The notes: a model not told the origin generated them from the letters alone. DNA of 64,000 bases from Clitoria ternatea (GCA_037962975.1 CM075675.1:41648501-41712500); one strand, 5' to 3'; counted from the first letter of the stretch, positions 22,235 through 36,300 are shown. Made by a program: numbers and translations.

Positions 22235-23199
22235 TGAACCGTCCTTTACAGGGGGTGTAAAGTTAAGATTCTGAAAGAGCTCAAAATGTATATATGTAAT
22301 GTCAATCTGATACAAGGCTGTGATACACAGATACAAATACGGGGTATCCTTGCATATTGGGCGGAGTCTGGACCACACTGGGGCGGAGTGTAACTCACTC
22401 TACGGCGATGTAGTAGTCCGCCTGGAATTGCCTTCTATGCCTTGACACAGAGTGCAGTATACGCTGGGGCGGTGTCACAGTCCGCCTGCAGAAGTCTTTT
22501 CAGCCTTGACCCAATTTGGGGTGGTACCTGCAATTATTCTCCGACGCTCAAGTCAGTATTTCAGAATACTCATAGACTTAGAAAGACGATCAGAGAGAAT
22601 TATGCAAGTAAGAGAGTGTAAGGTTCAGAATTGGGGGAGAGCCCCTGTATACCTTTTTGCTGAGGTTTATATACCTGTCACTGGTGCTCCATTATTGGTA
22701 GGGCCCGTTCCTTGTTTTCTAGCATAAAGCAAGAAAGACAGTGGGTCCCTGTGTCGTTCACGAGCACCGTTATTGTAGTAGGTATTTCCACTTACTTGGG
22801 AAGCGTGAATGCTTTATTATTTTATTGTTATTACCCTTTATGCATGACAGCGTGATTCCCATTATTAACCTCTCAAGACAGAGTCAATCTCGTGTCGGGG
22901 TTGTGAGTATGGGTTCGCTACGCAGTATGGGAAATTCAACATTCCGCCAGTATTGAGCCTATGGCTTGGCGGAGTAATATGCATTCTGGCGGCGTTACAT
23001 GCCTTGGCGGAGTTATGACCCTTGGCAGGGTAACATGCCTAGGCGGAGTGTCATGCCTTGGCGGAGTGACATGCCTAGGCGGAGTTACTTGCCTTGGTCG
23101 TATATACTCCGTATTTGAAGCGTACTTACCTCGTTCGAAATGCTGACCTGGCAAAGCATTAAAGTCATGCTCTTGGGGGCCGGTGTTAGGACCGGATCA
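22235..23199 (-). repeat. 5' LTR of the 5.9-kb element
   Basis: 965 bp, from TGATCCGG at 23199 to GGTTCA at 22235 on the minus strand. It has the same TATATAAA promoter box (22673-22666) as the other copy. Transcription from here would drive the gag remnant. Confidence 0.9.
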
Positions 23200-23204
23200 A
23201 TTAT

Positions 23205-23819
23205 ACTCATTTCTTCTCCTTCTATTTTTCAAATTAAAGGTTCTTAAAAAATGACCCTCGGGAAAGTGACTTTATATATTGTTGTGTTTGATTAAGTACT
23301 TACATTCCTCAATATCGAGCATTAATTGAATCAATGGCATGGGTGGATGAGAAATGTTTTTAGTAATTGTTTGTGATCCAAATTAGTCAACAACTAAGAA
23401 AACCCACGAGAAAGTCTTTAGCTTGCAATTGTACATAAAGGGGTCGATGAAGATTATTAGGAAATTTGAGCCATGTGGGTAGATTAGAGGATACAAGCCA
23501 TGATTACCTTTGTATGTACGAAATGGTATCATCATTTCAGAGAGTTCAACTCCCTTTCACTAAATTCCAAAAAATCCTAGTACCATTACATTAAGATAGT
23601 TTTAAATTGGATCCTTACTAAACATATTATGAAAAAATGGTAAAGGACATTAAATATGATTAACTCTTGAATAGGATATATTAGAAGTAAGATACTTATG
23701 ATTAACATAACTATGCATTGCATAAAATTAATTTAGTTTGAGAGAAATAATATAAACATGTAAAAATATATTTAAATAATTTTATTAGGAAAAACATTGT
23801 TCTCTACGAATTCTTGAAT
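23205..23819. other. Gene-free AT-rich stretch
   Basis: Nothing recognisable was found between the ATTAT target duplication and the small spliced fragment. Confidence 0.4.
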
Positions 23820-24040
23820 TTATGAATTGAAATCAATGGAGGCACTGTACTCATTGATTTTTGCCAAACCAGCACCTGGTAACCATCTCATTAAGCACCT
23901 ACAACACAAGACATCAGGAAATAGATAAGAAAGCAATATGAAAGAGTAAATTGGCATATTAAGGGTGTTGGGGTTAGGTAGTTGTCAAATTGATTTATAA
24001 TTTACCTTATAGCTGATAAAACGAGCTTGACCAAGTAATC
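23820..24040 (-). pseudogene. Two-exon gene fragment, unrecognised
   Basis: On the minus strand, exon 24040-24006 (after acceptor GATTTCAG, before donor AAG|GTAAAT) joins across a 107-bp GT-AG intron to exon 23898-23820 (after acceptor TTGTAG), which ends in a TAA stop. The joined frame is open for 37 codons, reading DYLVKLVLSAIRCLMRWLPG and then AGLAKINEYSASIDFNS. It looks like the C-terminus of a real protein, but no upstream exon could be found before about 24200. It may be a captured or stranded gene end, or the tail of a gene whose other exons were missed. The family was not recognised. Confidence 0.35.
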
Positions 24041-24843
24041 CTGAAATCGGCAAATGTGGAGGGTTGAATAATTTAAATTTGATGACAACTTATATGATTG
24101 GTATTAGGTGTCTATTCTTATAGGAAGTCTAAAACAAGCTTTTAAAAAACGAACAAGTTTCAAGTGTACTGATTTAATTAGGATCTTGTTCAACATGACT
24201 ACTCGGTTCAATATGACCTCTATGCCTAGTACGACCCTTCAGCCCAATGTAATAGTTTGGCCTCGACACACTTTCATTTGAATAAAAGCCCAATCTCAAT
24301 ATATCTGCTAGATTTTATTTTAGATTTGTGACAAACTTAAGAGATTATGATATTATATGATATATCTTAGACTTATATGATTTAGTTTTACTTATCTTTT
24401 TTACTCTAAATATATCATGTAAAGACTTAATGAAGATCGATAAATTCAGAGGCTTAGTAGGAATTCTCTAGGGTAACACTTTAGAGAGTCTGCTAGAGCT
24501 TTTTTATGAACATTTGGCACGTCGGATAGGGGTTGGTAAAACTTATCCTTCTCCCCTTCCTCTCTCATCCCACAGACACGATGCGAATCAAAAATAGGCT
24601 ATAAGAAAGCAAGACCCACAACCTATTAGGCAATTGTGACGAATAAATATATGGAAGAAACGCTTTTCTCTTTACTTTTCTCACAAGAAGAAACCATAAA
24701 AGCTAAAATCAAAAATAGATAAGCCTTTTCTTTTTATCTCTCACATTCATCATTCTTTCCTTATCAATGGATTGTAACGTTACTTAAATTATACAAACAT
24801 CAATCAAATATTATTATGTGGAAGACTATTTTAACCACATAGG
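24041..24843. other. Gene-free stretch
   Basis: AT-rich. No open frame or repeat structure of note was seen. Confidence 0.4.
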
Positions 24844-26085
24844 TGTTAGGGAATTCTACTCGGTTAGGTAGTGGAAACATAAAGATTCCTATAGATAATT
24901 TACAAACTTCGTGTTTCAAAGCAAAATGACAATAATTTAAATTTTTCATTTTTGGATTACCTCTTGTACACACAAGATGAGTTCGTCTATCGAAGCAATC
25001 TTAGTTTCTCCTTTAAAAAGTCCACGCAACCACTCCTACTAGAAGTCGCATCTCTAAATGCTAGTTTAACAATACGCAACCCTTACAACTATAACGAGAT
25101 TGTATGTGTTTTCTTAAGTAACCGGCCTATGAGCATCTCATGCTCTATTTATAAACTCAGTTCTGACCTAATGAACTCTCTCTAAAGATTAAGCTCCTGA
25201 CTAATTTTGAATGAGTTAGGTTCAATAGCTTTATTTTAATCCAACTAAAATGAAAGTTGTTATCTGGTGGGCTTACTTTATGCATGTGACCTTATAGATA
25301 AAATATCCGGTCATATATTAATAATAAACTATTTTATTATTAATATGAAATAAGGGTAGCATATAATTATGCATCATCGACATAACCTATAAGTGATAAT
25401 TATTTTATACGTTCGCGACAAATTCCTTTTGTCACGATATCCAATGGGGCCCAAGGCATGGTCGTAGTCATCCTTGTATGGTCCAATTTATTTTACTTAA
25501 TACTGGAGTAAACTACTTGAATAAATATCTAATATTCATTCTCCCTAGCATTTCTTTAGTCTTATTATATCAGGTGACCCATAGATATCACTATCGTCAC
25601 ATAAGAGAGACAAATCTCATATACATCACTCATATCCCTCTGCATGATTTGTTCACTGCATAATCATAATCTTTATAGTCATTTTGTTATATATGACGTT
25701 TGATTGTACTAAAACCACAAACTCCTCATGTAAGAATCGTAGTGACTTTAGATCGAAGGATTACATATACCATTTATCCCATTGAAAATCGTTTATGACA
25801 CTCTGTAACGATACACACAATGTTCTTATGGTGGGTCCGTCCAGTACACCATTACTCTTAATGTGCACCTATGTGAAGACTTGATATCATCCAGATACAC
25901 ACTAGTCTTAATGTATTTATATTTCCTCATGTAAATAGTCGACCAGGGACATTTTAGGAATAGTTTTGACCTACTATTCTAAGGATAAATAGATTTAAAC
26001 CAATTTTAAGACTGAAAAGACTTATTTTATTGGTAAGCATAAAATGATACAATAAAAGTATAATATCTCAGTGCATATACCAACA
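24844..26085 (-). repeat. Possible solo or relic copia LTR (about 1.24 kb)
   Basis: On the minus strand the stretch starts TGTTGGTATATGCACTG at 26085 and ends GAATTCCCTAACA at 24844, which are plausible TGTT...AACA LTR ends. No target duplication was found and no partner is present. Open frames inside are short. Confidence 0.4.
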
Positions 26086-26636
26086 ACATGTTTCTTATAC
26101 CCTAGGAAACATATACTTCCTGTATTATTTAAATGAGCAACATAGTCTACTTGAATTTCCTTTACACTATTTATATTTCCACCTTCATGAAGCACTAAAA
26201 ATGAAATTATTTCTTTTTCTCGACCTGACTCATATATGATTGACCGAAAAAGAGAAAGTCAAGAACAGATAGGAAAATTCTTTTATAAAGCCCTAACAAA
26301 ATTCTCCTCGTAGGGCGACTGACCTACCCAACAAAGAAGACCCTCAGGGGAGGTACACATTATAGCTAGGGAACTAGAGGCCATGCAACTAGTCAAAGTC
26401 ACCATAATGATCCATAATGTTGGTATGATTCAAATAATTTACCTATTAGCTTTTATGACTCAAATTTGATGTTTGTAGACAAACAAAAGAGCGACCCTAT
26501 GATTCTCTTAATCGAAGTAGCCAACGACAAAGTTGGTAGACCAAGGCAACTCAACAAATATGATGTAGTGGAAGATCTAGCAAGGTTGGGAGAACAACTA
26601 AATAACAACATAACTGATAGAGAAACTATATATAAG
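26086..26636 (+). other. Unassigned region leading into a gypsy relic
   Basis: A frame open from about 26466 on the plus strand runs into the reverse-transcriptase relic that follows, so this probably belongs to the same decayed gypsy element. No domain was recognised here. Confidence 0.35.
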
Positions 26637-26995
26637 GTCACGCCTTTTGGCTTGAAAACATAGGGATCACCTATCAATGCATAATTGCCAAAGGCCTCTA
26701 CGACAAGGTATGTATGGGAAATGAAATGTCAAAGTTAGAACTTGCTAACAATGACTAAGGTGATTTGCATGAGATTTTTAATAAAGATATGAAGAACACT
26801 ATCCATTCAACCCTGAAAAATATACATTTGGGGTCTAAGGAGAGAAACTCATTATCATGGGTTCATGTCTAAACCAACCAACCAAATATTTAGAATACTA
26901 AGTATTGAGAACTTGTTACAAGTTTCTCGAAAACCATAGACATTCAAATGAACAGAAGAAGTCAAGGTAGCCAGTAGGAAATTGAAAAGATAATG
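26637..26995 (+). pseudogene. Ty3/gypsy reverse-transcriptase relic
   Basis: VTPFGLK at 26637 matches the gypsy reverse-transcriptase motif MPFGLKNAGATYQ and is followed, in shifting frames, by an ITYQ-like segment. At about 26806-26850, FNPEKYTFGV matches the LNPxKCTFGV segment that follows the YxDD region, then come degraded G-F-M and EV-like pieces. The catalytic YxDD itself is lost. Several stops and an internal deletion mark it as long dead. Confidence 0.6.
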
Positions 26996-27565
26996 ACTTC
27001 CTTTATATTGATAACTCGAATGATTACCCTTCGTAAAAGACTAGTTTTACTATTAAAATTACATTAAGATTAAGTCAACAACCTTATTTCAATCACCTTC
27101 ACAACCACACCCCGTTGAATTAACAAAGCTAGAATTAATTAATTAGATTAATTATTAAAAAAATATGTATATTTTATAAAAGACCACAAGACACATGTGA
27201 GTGATAAAAGAATTTCATTTGGTACAACAAAAGTTGTGATAAAGAAATATATTAGAATAGCTATACAAGTATAATAAGATAAAACAAGTAGGTATAGTTT
27301 GAAGAAAAACGTTGTTGGCGTAATCAATTGGGTATAGTCCTAATCTTGTTATATATTGATCTTTTCATATGACAAAATCCAATAAGGTTATATATATTTG
27401 ATCTTTAACTATCATGGATATTCATGGTATTTAATTTAACACCATTAAAAAAATGCGGTTAGCTTCTCATGGTTTCTAAAAAATAAAGATAGTGAGTTTT
27501 CATGTCAAATTTGATGCCTATTTTAGATCATAGTTTATTTATAGTTCATGTTCAAATGATTTCAT
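26996..27565. other. Gene-free AT-rich stretch
   Basis: Nothing recognised. Confidence 0.4.
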
Positions 27566-27575
27566 ATAATTATAA

Positions 27576-30368
27576 CATTATCACCAATCTTCTTTTATTA
27601 AGGGAAGACATATTCAAGATAACATTACTATAGGACAAGAAATTTTCCACTCTCTTAAAGGCAGATCCTTTTTCTCTAAACACCACATGGTCATTAAACT
27701 GGACATGAATAAAGCTTATGATAGGCTAAGCTGGGATTTCCTGAATCAGATTCTGGCTTCTTATGAATTTAGCCCACATTGGATCTCCCTTATTATGACC
27801 TTAGTCACCTTTGTTACTTATAACATTAACCTAAATGGATCTAGAAGTCCCCCCTTCAAACCTAGAGAGACCTTAAGTAAAGAGACCCATTTTCCCCTTA
27901 CCTTTTCATTTTAGCAGCCAAGGCCGTATCTTATCTACTCTTTAGATCAATGGAGGAAGGGTCCCTATCTGGTATACTTCTTGCCCCCCAATGTCCTAAA
28001 CTCATACAATTATTTTTTTGCAAATGATGTCATTATCTTGGCGAAAGCTACAGAAGTTGAGTCGTATGCTATCTTGATGGTTTTGAATACCTATACTCAA
28101 GCCTCGAGACAAAGAATAAATGTAGCCAAATATGGGATAATCTTTGGGAGTCAAGTGCATCCTTCAAAGCGAAGTTTTCTCTCATCCATCCTCTAAATGG
28201 GGCAACGGATAGAATCTTGGTATTATTTAGGACTACCCAGTGATTGGGGTAGGTCAAAGAGTAGGACTCTCTCTTGGATTAAGTATAAGTTTCTGTTAAA
28301 AGTGGAGGGATAAAAGGAAAATTTCCCAAACTAGGCCAGTAAAGAAACTTTAGTGAAAGTTGTTCTACAAGCAATCCTTTTATACGTAATGTCCCTGGTT
28401 AGGTTCCTTAAGAAGCTGGTAACTGAAATCAATTTTATCATTTCTAAGTTTTGGTGGGCTAAGGAGAAAGGAAGGAAAAGAATCCCTTGGAACAACTGGA
28501 AGCATATTACAACCAGTAAATTTTTGAGGGGTATAGGTTTTAAAGACATGGAATGCTTAAGTATAGCCTATTTAACTTAGCAAGCTTGGAGGGTTTTAAA
28601 ATTAAGATGCCATTTAGGTCAAGCTTTTGAAAGGAAATTATTTCCCATAAACTTCTTTTCTTAACCAATTGAGAAAAAAAATAGCTCCTAGGTCTGGTAC
28701 AGGCTACTACAAGAAAGGGATATGCTCCTAAAATTAGGACAGTGGATGGTAGGGGATGGGAGACAAATATCTGTCTTTAGGCACAGATGGTTATGGAATG
28801 ATGATATGCTTTATCCCTAACATAATAGCCAGAATGACTTTGATGTTTACCTTTTTTCTCTCATAAATCAATCCACTCCTTCATGGGACTTTGCAAAAAT
28901 TAGTCAACTTCTACCTCAACAATTCTAGTTACCAGCCCTCCAAAACTCCTATCAGGATAACTAAAGAAAATGATACGTTGATTTGGCCTCATACAAAGGA
29001 TGGTGAATATACCATTAAATCTGGATACAAAGCCTTAAAGCTTCTTATTGATGTACTAGATCTCGGACCATCTTCCTCTTTTTATCCGGGTAAGTCTCTT
29101 TGGAAAGATGTTTGGGAAGTTAGGATTCCTAAAAAGATTTAGACTTTTTTTCTGGAAATCGTGCCACAATTTACTCCCTATGAGAGAAAAATTGGTTAAC
29201 AGGAAGATTCTCAAGGAATCTAGGTGTCATATTTGCCTCGAGGGGGAGGAGACACTAGAACATGTGTTTTTTAAGTGTAATTGAACTAATCTAGTTTGGT
29301 TTGGAGCTAACATATAGTGTCTTCCTATAAAAGAAATGGCTAAGTCTATAAAACAATTGTTAGCCTTAAAAATTGATTTGTTTAATGCAAAAAATGAAGA
29401 TTCACAATTCTTGATTACAAAGTTGCTTTACACTCTTTGGCACATTTGGTTAAGCAGAAAGAGAAGTAGTTTTTAGGGAATTCTTTCGAACCCATTGTAA
29501 GTTCTTAATGTTATACAACATTCAATGAATGAATAATACAATGCCCAAAACACAAAACAAGTTCACAAATTAGGCCTACCTATGCAACAACTCCCTTCTA
29601 GGTGGAGACCACCTCCACCTGGAAAATTAAAGATTAACACAGATATCTCTTGGAAAGACCCCTCCTAAAGAGCTACAACAGGTATTGTCATTCGAGACCA
29701 CCTGGGAGACATAATTTTTGGTCAATCTTCATTCATTTGGGTTCCTATTGTTCTCCAAGCTGAGGCATGGGTGCTAAGGGAGGCGATTGTTCTGGAAAAC
29801 AATTTAGAATGAAGAGACATTATAATTAAAGCTGATAACTTAAATTTGACCAGGTCATTCATGGGAGAATGTAAATTATGGGAAATTCAATCCTTTATAT
29901 AAGACATCACCTTAATCCGCAAGTCCTTTAGGTTGTGCGGGTTTATGTGGAGCAATAGAGAAGCGAACAAGGCAGCCTATGTGGTGGCACACTTAGCATC
30001 TTCAAACTTTCTAGAAAGGAACTAGTGGGTGTCTCCTCCATCAAGCTTAGGGAAAGCTCTAATTCAGGACAAGCGGTGTATCCTTCCGGCCTAGGTTTTC
30101 CATGCTCAGAAGGTTCCTTGTTGCAGTAGTCTCTTGCCTTTCCTCCATGATCGCACCTTGGTTAGGATCGTCTTCTCTTCTGAAAGGGCAATCCTAGGCA
30201 AGTTGAGATTGTTTAGTCATGGAGGGACTTGGTTTTTTCGTGTCTAGCAAACAGGCTTGAGTTTCACTTATGTTTTCTTCAGCCATGTGTATTGCTTCCT
30301 CTATAATCTTCTTCGGTCAACGGGCCCTATACAATGTTTAATGAATTCATTCTGTTTACCAAAAAAGG
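27576..30368 (+). mobile_element. 5'-truncated LINE (L1-like) relic
   Basis: A 10-bp direct repeat ATAATTATAA lies at 27566-27575 and 30369-30378 and brackets the homology. The left end starts inside reverse transcriptase (a QSSFIKGRHIQDN-like segment, then MVIKLDMNKAYDRLSWDFL at about 27687). Further on come FANDVIILAK (family FADD, with the first D lost) near 28018, and an ISKFWW region near 28440. A zinc-knuckle-like CHIC...HVFFKC lies at about 29226-29280, and a plant-LINE RNase H (KLKINTD, then GIVIRDHLGDI) lies at about 29617-30080. The 3' end reads ACCAAAAAAGG. Multiple stops and frameshifts rule out activity. The endonuclease end was never inserted, as in normal 5'-truncated LINE insertions. 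Confidence 0.8.
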
Positions 30369-30378
30369 ATAATTATAA

Positions 30379-33300
30379 AATTGGAAGAATAATTATTCAC
30401 ATGGTTTGATATATAAAGTGCTTATTGTTCGTTCACAACCTTATGCAATATTGGTTGCTTCCAAGGAGGGGGTAAACGCTATGTAGTTTAGGTGGAGGTA
30501 CTCTTCATCCTCCGTTTCTCTCTAATGGAACAATTGCGTCGAGGAGGAGATAGGGAGATGTTATGTAGCTTAAAAAAAGGTTTTTCTTCTCCTCCCCTTC
30601 TTTTATACTTAATTATATTATCTTCTCTGGTTCATTTCCTTTACATATTCTTATTTGTGCATAGAATTTAAATTCAAACTAATGCCAAACATTTTTCCAC
30701 ACAATGACCAATGTATCTAACACAAGTCACAACATAATTTTATTTTGAAATCTACACATGTTTTGTATCCACTTTCTCTAAGGCAACAACCACATATAAC
30801 ATTATGTTAAAGTTTTGTATGACATTACGTTTATATAGTTTGACACAATATAGTATTTGTCAAAATCATACTCCCAGACTCAAAAATAACAAATCCGTGT
30901 AGTCAAACAAGTATAAAAGTATTAAAAGGCTAAAAAGAAATGAATCAAATTAAATACCATGCATCAAATTATTCATAATCACAATAAGTGTGAAAAGAAA
31001 TCATTTGATGATGCTTAATTACGTTTGATGCGTTTGACCAAATTAGGATGGCTTCATAAAATTCACGAGTCCAACTCTAACATCTTCGTAGTGATTATAT
31101 TATTAACCTAATTTGCCGTGTATTGCGTGACAGTACTCATCATCAGAATTTCAAATGCTTTTCAATGATTACTTAAGTCTGAAAAAGTTATCTTCTATAG
31201 TATAATTATAATATAAGATTTGTACACATGATATTACAATATTTTTAAGTAGATTCATGATCACCAGCATACCTCATGCTTAGTTTATTCATATTAGACA
31301 AACAATTAATTTATGATAAATTATATCAATAAATATTTGTTATTATATTATTATACTTTTGGTTTTACACACTCTAATCAAACTTCACTACAAAAAAATT
31401 ATCATTTACCAACACATAAAATTTTTAAAATATTAAAAAAACCTTTGTTAGTATAGCTCTTAAAAAAGATGTTGGTAAAAATAAATGAAGTTTTTATTAA
31501 CAATTCTAATATTAATATTAGTATAATTTAACTTTATACGAACAAAATATTTATTAGTATAATTTATTGAATTCAAACTACCTACAATAACATTTAATTT
31601 TTGTTAGTTAAAAATTATGTCAACATTGATTTTCCTAACAACCTCTAAATTTTATATAATAATTAATGACTGTTTTTAACCACTGGAATCAAATTAAATT
31701 ATTATTATATATAAGTGACAAATTAATGCTACTAAATTTAGTGTCACCAGACTATACATGAGATTGGAATTATTTGAGATTATTAAAAATTTTGGGCAAC
31801 TGCTACATGTTGAATGATTTATTAATTCTTTTAAGATCCCATTAAAATATCACGTCGACTGTCTGTCTTAAAACCAAAAGTCTGAAACACATAAGAGACT
31901 AAAAATTTAGTTTTTGCGAAGGGTTTTATTAAGTTAAGCCTTTAAGACTAAGCTTGAGTTACCTATTAAAAAATTTAAATAACTAAAAGTTGTAAGTTTT
32001 ATTGGAAATGAATATAATAAAAATATAATTTGTTATTCCAAATGATAAGTTTTAAAGTCTTATAAATTTATAAATGTTGTTAACTTTTGATTATCCAAAG
32101 AATAAAAAAAGCTATTTTTACCTTACAAATGTTAAATTTAAAAATGCACGAGTAATCTAATTAATTTATAATAATATATGATCTCATCTCATGCATGATG
32201 AGCGTGATAAGTTAGTTGAAATTATTAAAAAATGTTATAGTTGGAAGGTAGAATTTAGAAAGAAATATTCCCCTAATCTTACACATGCATCTTCTAGACG
32301 CCTTCCACCTCAAGCTTGCGTGTTCTTCATTTTGACCACAAACTTAGTTTGACTCAAAACTATCTTTTTAGTGTTTTAAATATTAAATATTTATTTTTGA
32401 AAAAAACTTGAAGAAATTAACATTTGTCAAACTAAAATGTTACTTAAAGATAATTTCCTTTAAAACCAAAAGAAAATGAGTGTGGATCACCTACAGTAAA
32501 ATAAATGTGATGTTCAGTGCAGTAATATCTACTATATTGATTTATTAAAATAATCTTTTCTTAAAAAGAAAAAGAATATTTTTTGTCTATTAAGTAAAAA
32601 TACATAAAAAAACAAAAGGTATTTTTGTTGGAGAAGGAGAAAGTGGTGAGAGAGTGATCCTAGCTGGAGAGGAGAGCTTTGGTCAATTATGGTGACTGGT
32701 GAGAGACAATAAAACAAAGGGCTGTGACAGTACATTGGGCTGCTTTTGCAGGGGATGCACATGCCTTCATTCAACATCTTACAAATGGTCCACATTTTAA
32801 TTTTAATTTTCCATCTACTTATTAAGATGCTATTTAATTTAGGTTCAAATACAACTTTTTTCTAATAACAATAAAATAATCAAGGTGTTTTTTAGTTAAA
32901 AGACTAAAACTGATCAATTATTTATGAATTTGTATTTCAATTCTTATTTCTTTACTCTTTATTTTATATTTTTTATCAAATTATTTATTAGTAATTTTTT
33001 ATTTAACTATATGTATAATTCTTTAGAGTCAATTTTATTTGAGCCAAGAACGTCTGTATCATAATAATACTAATTTTTTTGGAATTTTTTTTTCTATTCA
33101 CAAGGTTTGAAGTTAATACCTTACATGAGAACATATGATCCAAACATTATCAGCATTAGATTCTCTACGGGACACCTCAAATATACTCTTATTCTTATAA
33201 CCAAGGTACCTTAGTCACAAACCTTACACCCTAGTTTTATGCTTGGGTTGTCTGCAAGGTAACTCGATTATAGGTCATGTATCTCATTCCTATAAGCCAC

Positions 33301-36300
33301 ATCACCAACAACTTTTGTAAAAGTATGACATAACCATCGTCATCTCTGTATGCATCATCAATTATAAATACACACTCCATAAATATTAAAGGTACACTTT
33401 CTCCTCTTTTCATTGTATATCGGTCTCTTGTTTCAACATATACTAACTCGAATGTTTGAGTTACTTGAAGGGACACACTTTCTTACATTTCCTATTAGAT
33501 CAAATGTGCATAATATGAATGAGAACTATATTGAATGGATTGGATATGATTAAAAAAAGTTAATGATCTAGTTAATTCATTTGATTAAACTACTTTGTTA
33601 ACCATCAAACAAATACATCAATTAACAAGGGATCCTTCAAGCTTCAAATCCCTAGAGAATATAGTACAATTAAATTTTGATAATCAAAATTTTACTTCAT
33701 ACTAATCACATTGGTTTGATTCTAAATATCATATATCAAATTAAACTATGTTTGTTAAATTTTAAGAAAGAAGTTTTAAAATATATGTTGATTCAATTCA
33801 ATCGAATATTTCAGTTTGTTTTTTTTTTTTTTTTTTGCCTGCAAAGGATAGTTAATCATTTATCGGACTTTAGAAACAAGTTGGAAATTTTGTTTATCCG
33901 TAATTAACGATGCTTGATGTGTACCTCAAAAGAAAAGATGCTTAATAAGACTGTGGGCCCAACTCATAATATGGCAATGACCTTTGCAAAGCCCTTCATC
34001 ATGAGATCAAAACAAAAATAGCCTTTCTTTGTATTTTTTCTTTTATTCATATTCTCCCTTTTCAAAAATATATGTTGGTCTAGAAAAAATTGAATAAACT
34101 CTAAAACCTTGAATTGGTCCTCAAAATTATACATGTCATATACTTTGATCTTGATTTTGGGATGTTTAGCAACTAAATTTGAGATCAACCACAAAATCAA
34201 ACCGATGTAAATCACAATTTGTATAAATCATTAACCATGAACAATAATTGTAAAAATCGCATTCCGATGTTTCAACCTACCATTCTCATTCATAGAATTA
34301 AACCACACCTAGATACAATTTTAAAATTCCTTTCCTTGTACTACACATATTACGAGACTTTTATATAAACATAACTCATAAATTATAAAATAAAGTACTT
34401 TTACCATAATAAATTTTGTAAAAAGTCGTAAAAGGATAAATTATATCTTTCTTTTTATTTCTCAAAACTTTAAAAATTGATTATATAATTTGTATTTATT
34501 ATACAAAAAGACTATATAATTTGTACTTATCATATTGATGTTTAGATGTTTGATATTTTTAAAAAAAGTTTAAAATTATTAAACTGAACTACAATGGTTT
34601 GATTTGCTTTTTACATTTTATTTCAACCGAACTAAATCAAATTGTATATTATTTTGTTTTATAGTTCAACTTTTTTTCACTTAAAAATCAAAATAAATCG
34701 CATATGAGACACCCTATTTTAATCTAAGATATTTTTTTAGTGAATTGACCTCTAAAATTTTAAAAAATCAAATTAAGCATTGATTTTACAAATCAATATT
34801 AATTTAGTCTTTCTTTTAGTATTAAATGATAGTAAAAAAATAAAGTATAAAAGGATTAAAATGAACAATTTTTTCCAATGTCATGGATTATTTGGTTTTT
34901 TAAAATTTTAGAAAATAAAATGCACAATTCATATAAATATCAAGGACTAATTTAAAATATTATACACCAAAAATAGTATGAACGATTAACCATTAATTAA
35001 CAGGATCAAAATATTGGGAAAAGACACTAAAAGGAAAAAATGGAATGTTGACCATGCTTATACCTTTGATTTATTTATTATTGCTTTAATAAATTACAAT
35101 TGCTTGATTCATATATTCTTCATTTATCATTTGTTTATTAATTAAACCTTTCTTAGATTTTTCTTTTGTCAACGCGGCCAGTGATGTCGATTATATATCA
35201 ACTATTGTTTCCAATGTTCTGATGTTGGCTGGGCTGTTGAAATTTATTACTTCTCTAAATACAAAATTCTTTTATCTCACATGGGTTAGGAAAGTTAATT
35301 AATTTAATTTAAATTATTAAATTTATTTAAAATTTATATTAGTTTTTTAAAATTATAGATCATTAAATTTTCTTTATTTATTTTCTTTTCATTTAATTTT
35401 TTTACTTACTACCCAATTATTATTAGAGATATAAATAATTTAATTGATGTATGTCATTTATTATTATATTGATTTTAATAAAATTATACATTAATAAAAA
35501 TATTTTGGTCAAAAATAATTAATGAAATTGAAATTTAAAAGAGAATAGAATATTATATTAAGAAATATTTTTTTTTTAAATCTTATTATTTAGATTCAGA
35601 ATTTGCTTGGGTAGTTGCAATGACCAACATGTAACCTTTTATCAAGAGCTGCTGGCTTTATATCTATCTTATATCTTATTCTTTTCCATTCAAGGTTAAT
35701 TTGAACTATTTTATATTTTATTCTTCAAGTTTTATTTGTCCTTTGATTTGAAATCATTTTAACTCATGTATTATCTTAATTTTTTATGATTTAATTTTTA
35801 GCTTTCCAATTTTTCTTAAATTGTAAGTGATGCCCCACCTTTGTAATAAATTTTCTTGTAAATATTGTAACTAATATCTTAAAATAAAAATAAACAACGG
35901 AAAGGTGTTATTGCATAAGCTATGTGGAAGGACTTCTTCACTCTGAGCCTTTGATTTACTTGTAAAAAGCATGTTTCTCACCTCTTTTTCTTACCATGAA
36001 TTAAAAATAACCTAAACATACACAATAGTAATATAATTAATATTATGTTGCTAGACCACTTCAGTTTTATTTTTCAAGTTATTATTTTTAGTTCAGCTTT
36101 GAAATAGCTTTTAAAATTAAAATCCAACAGGTGAGATCAAACGTGACCTTAACATGAAGTAATTGATTCCAAAGTCAACAAATGTGAATTGGTAACAATT
36201 TTATTCATGGTTTCTGCATTCCTTGAAAGATCTGTTCAGCCCACAAAAGGGACACAGTTAATTATTCTCATGAACAGAACCATGAGATGAACATTCCCAA

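Larger units (their letters stand above)
17275..23199 (-). mobile_element. Complete non-autonomous Ty3/gypsy (Tat-related) element, 5.9 kb
   Basis: Two 965-bp LTRs lie at 17275-18239 and 22235-23199, and a 5-bp target duplication ATTAT lies at 17270-17274 and 23200-23204. By eye the LTRs differ at eight positions (about 0.8%), so the insertion is fairly young. Read on the minus strand, the order is 5' LTR, primer-binding site TTGGCACGCCCGGTGGGAC (22234-22216), a damaged gag (22167-21360), four tandem-repeat blocks, polypurine tract CAAGCTAGGGGGCATA (18255-18240) and 3' LTR. There is no protease, reverse transcriptase or integrase. Primer site, polypurine tract, gag and some repeats match the 16.3-kb element at 39290-55564, whose relatives could supply enzymes in trans. 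Confidence 0.9.

Noticed and set aside
33237..33476. 79-aa minus-strand frame
   Set aside because: The composition is plausible, but there is no domain, no splice context and no neighbouring exon.
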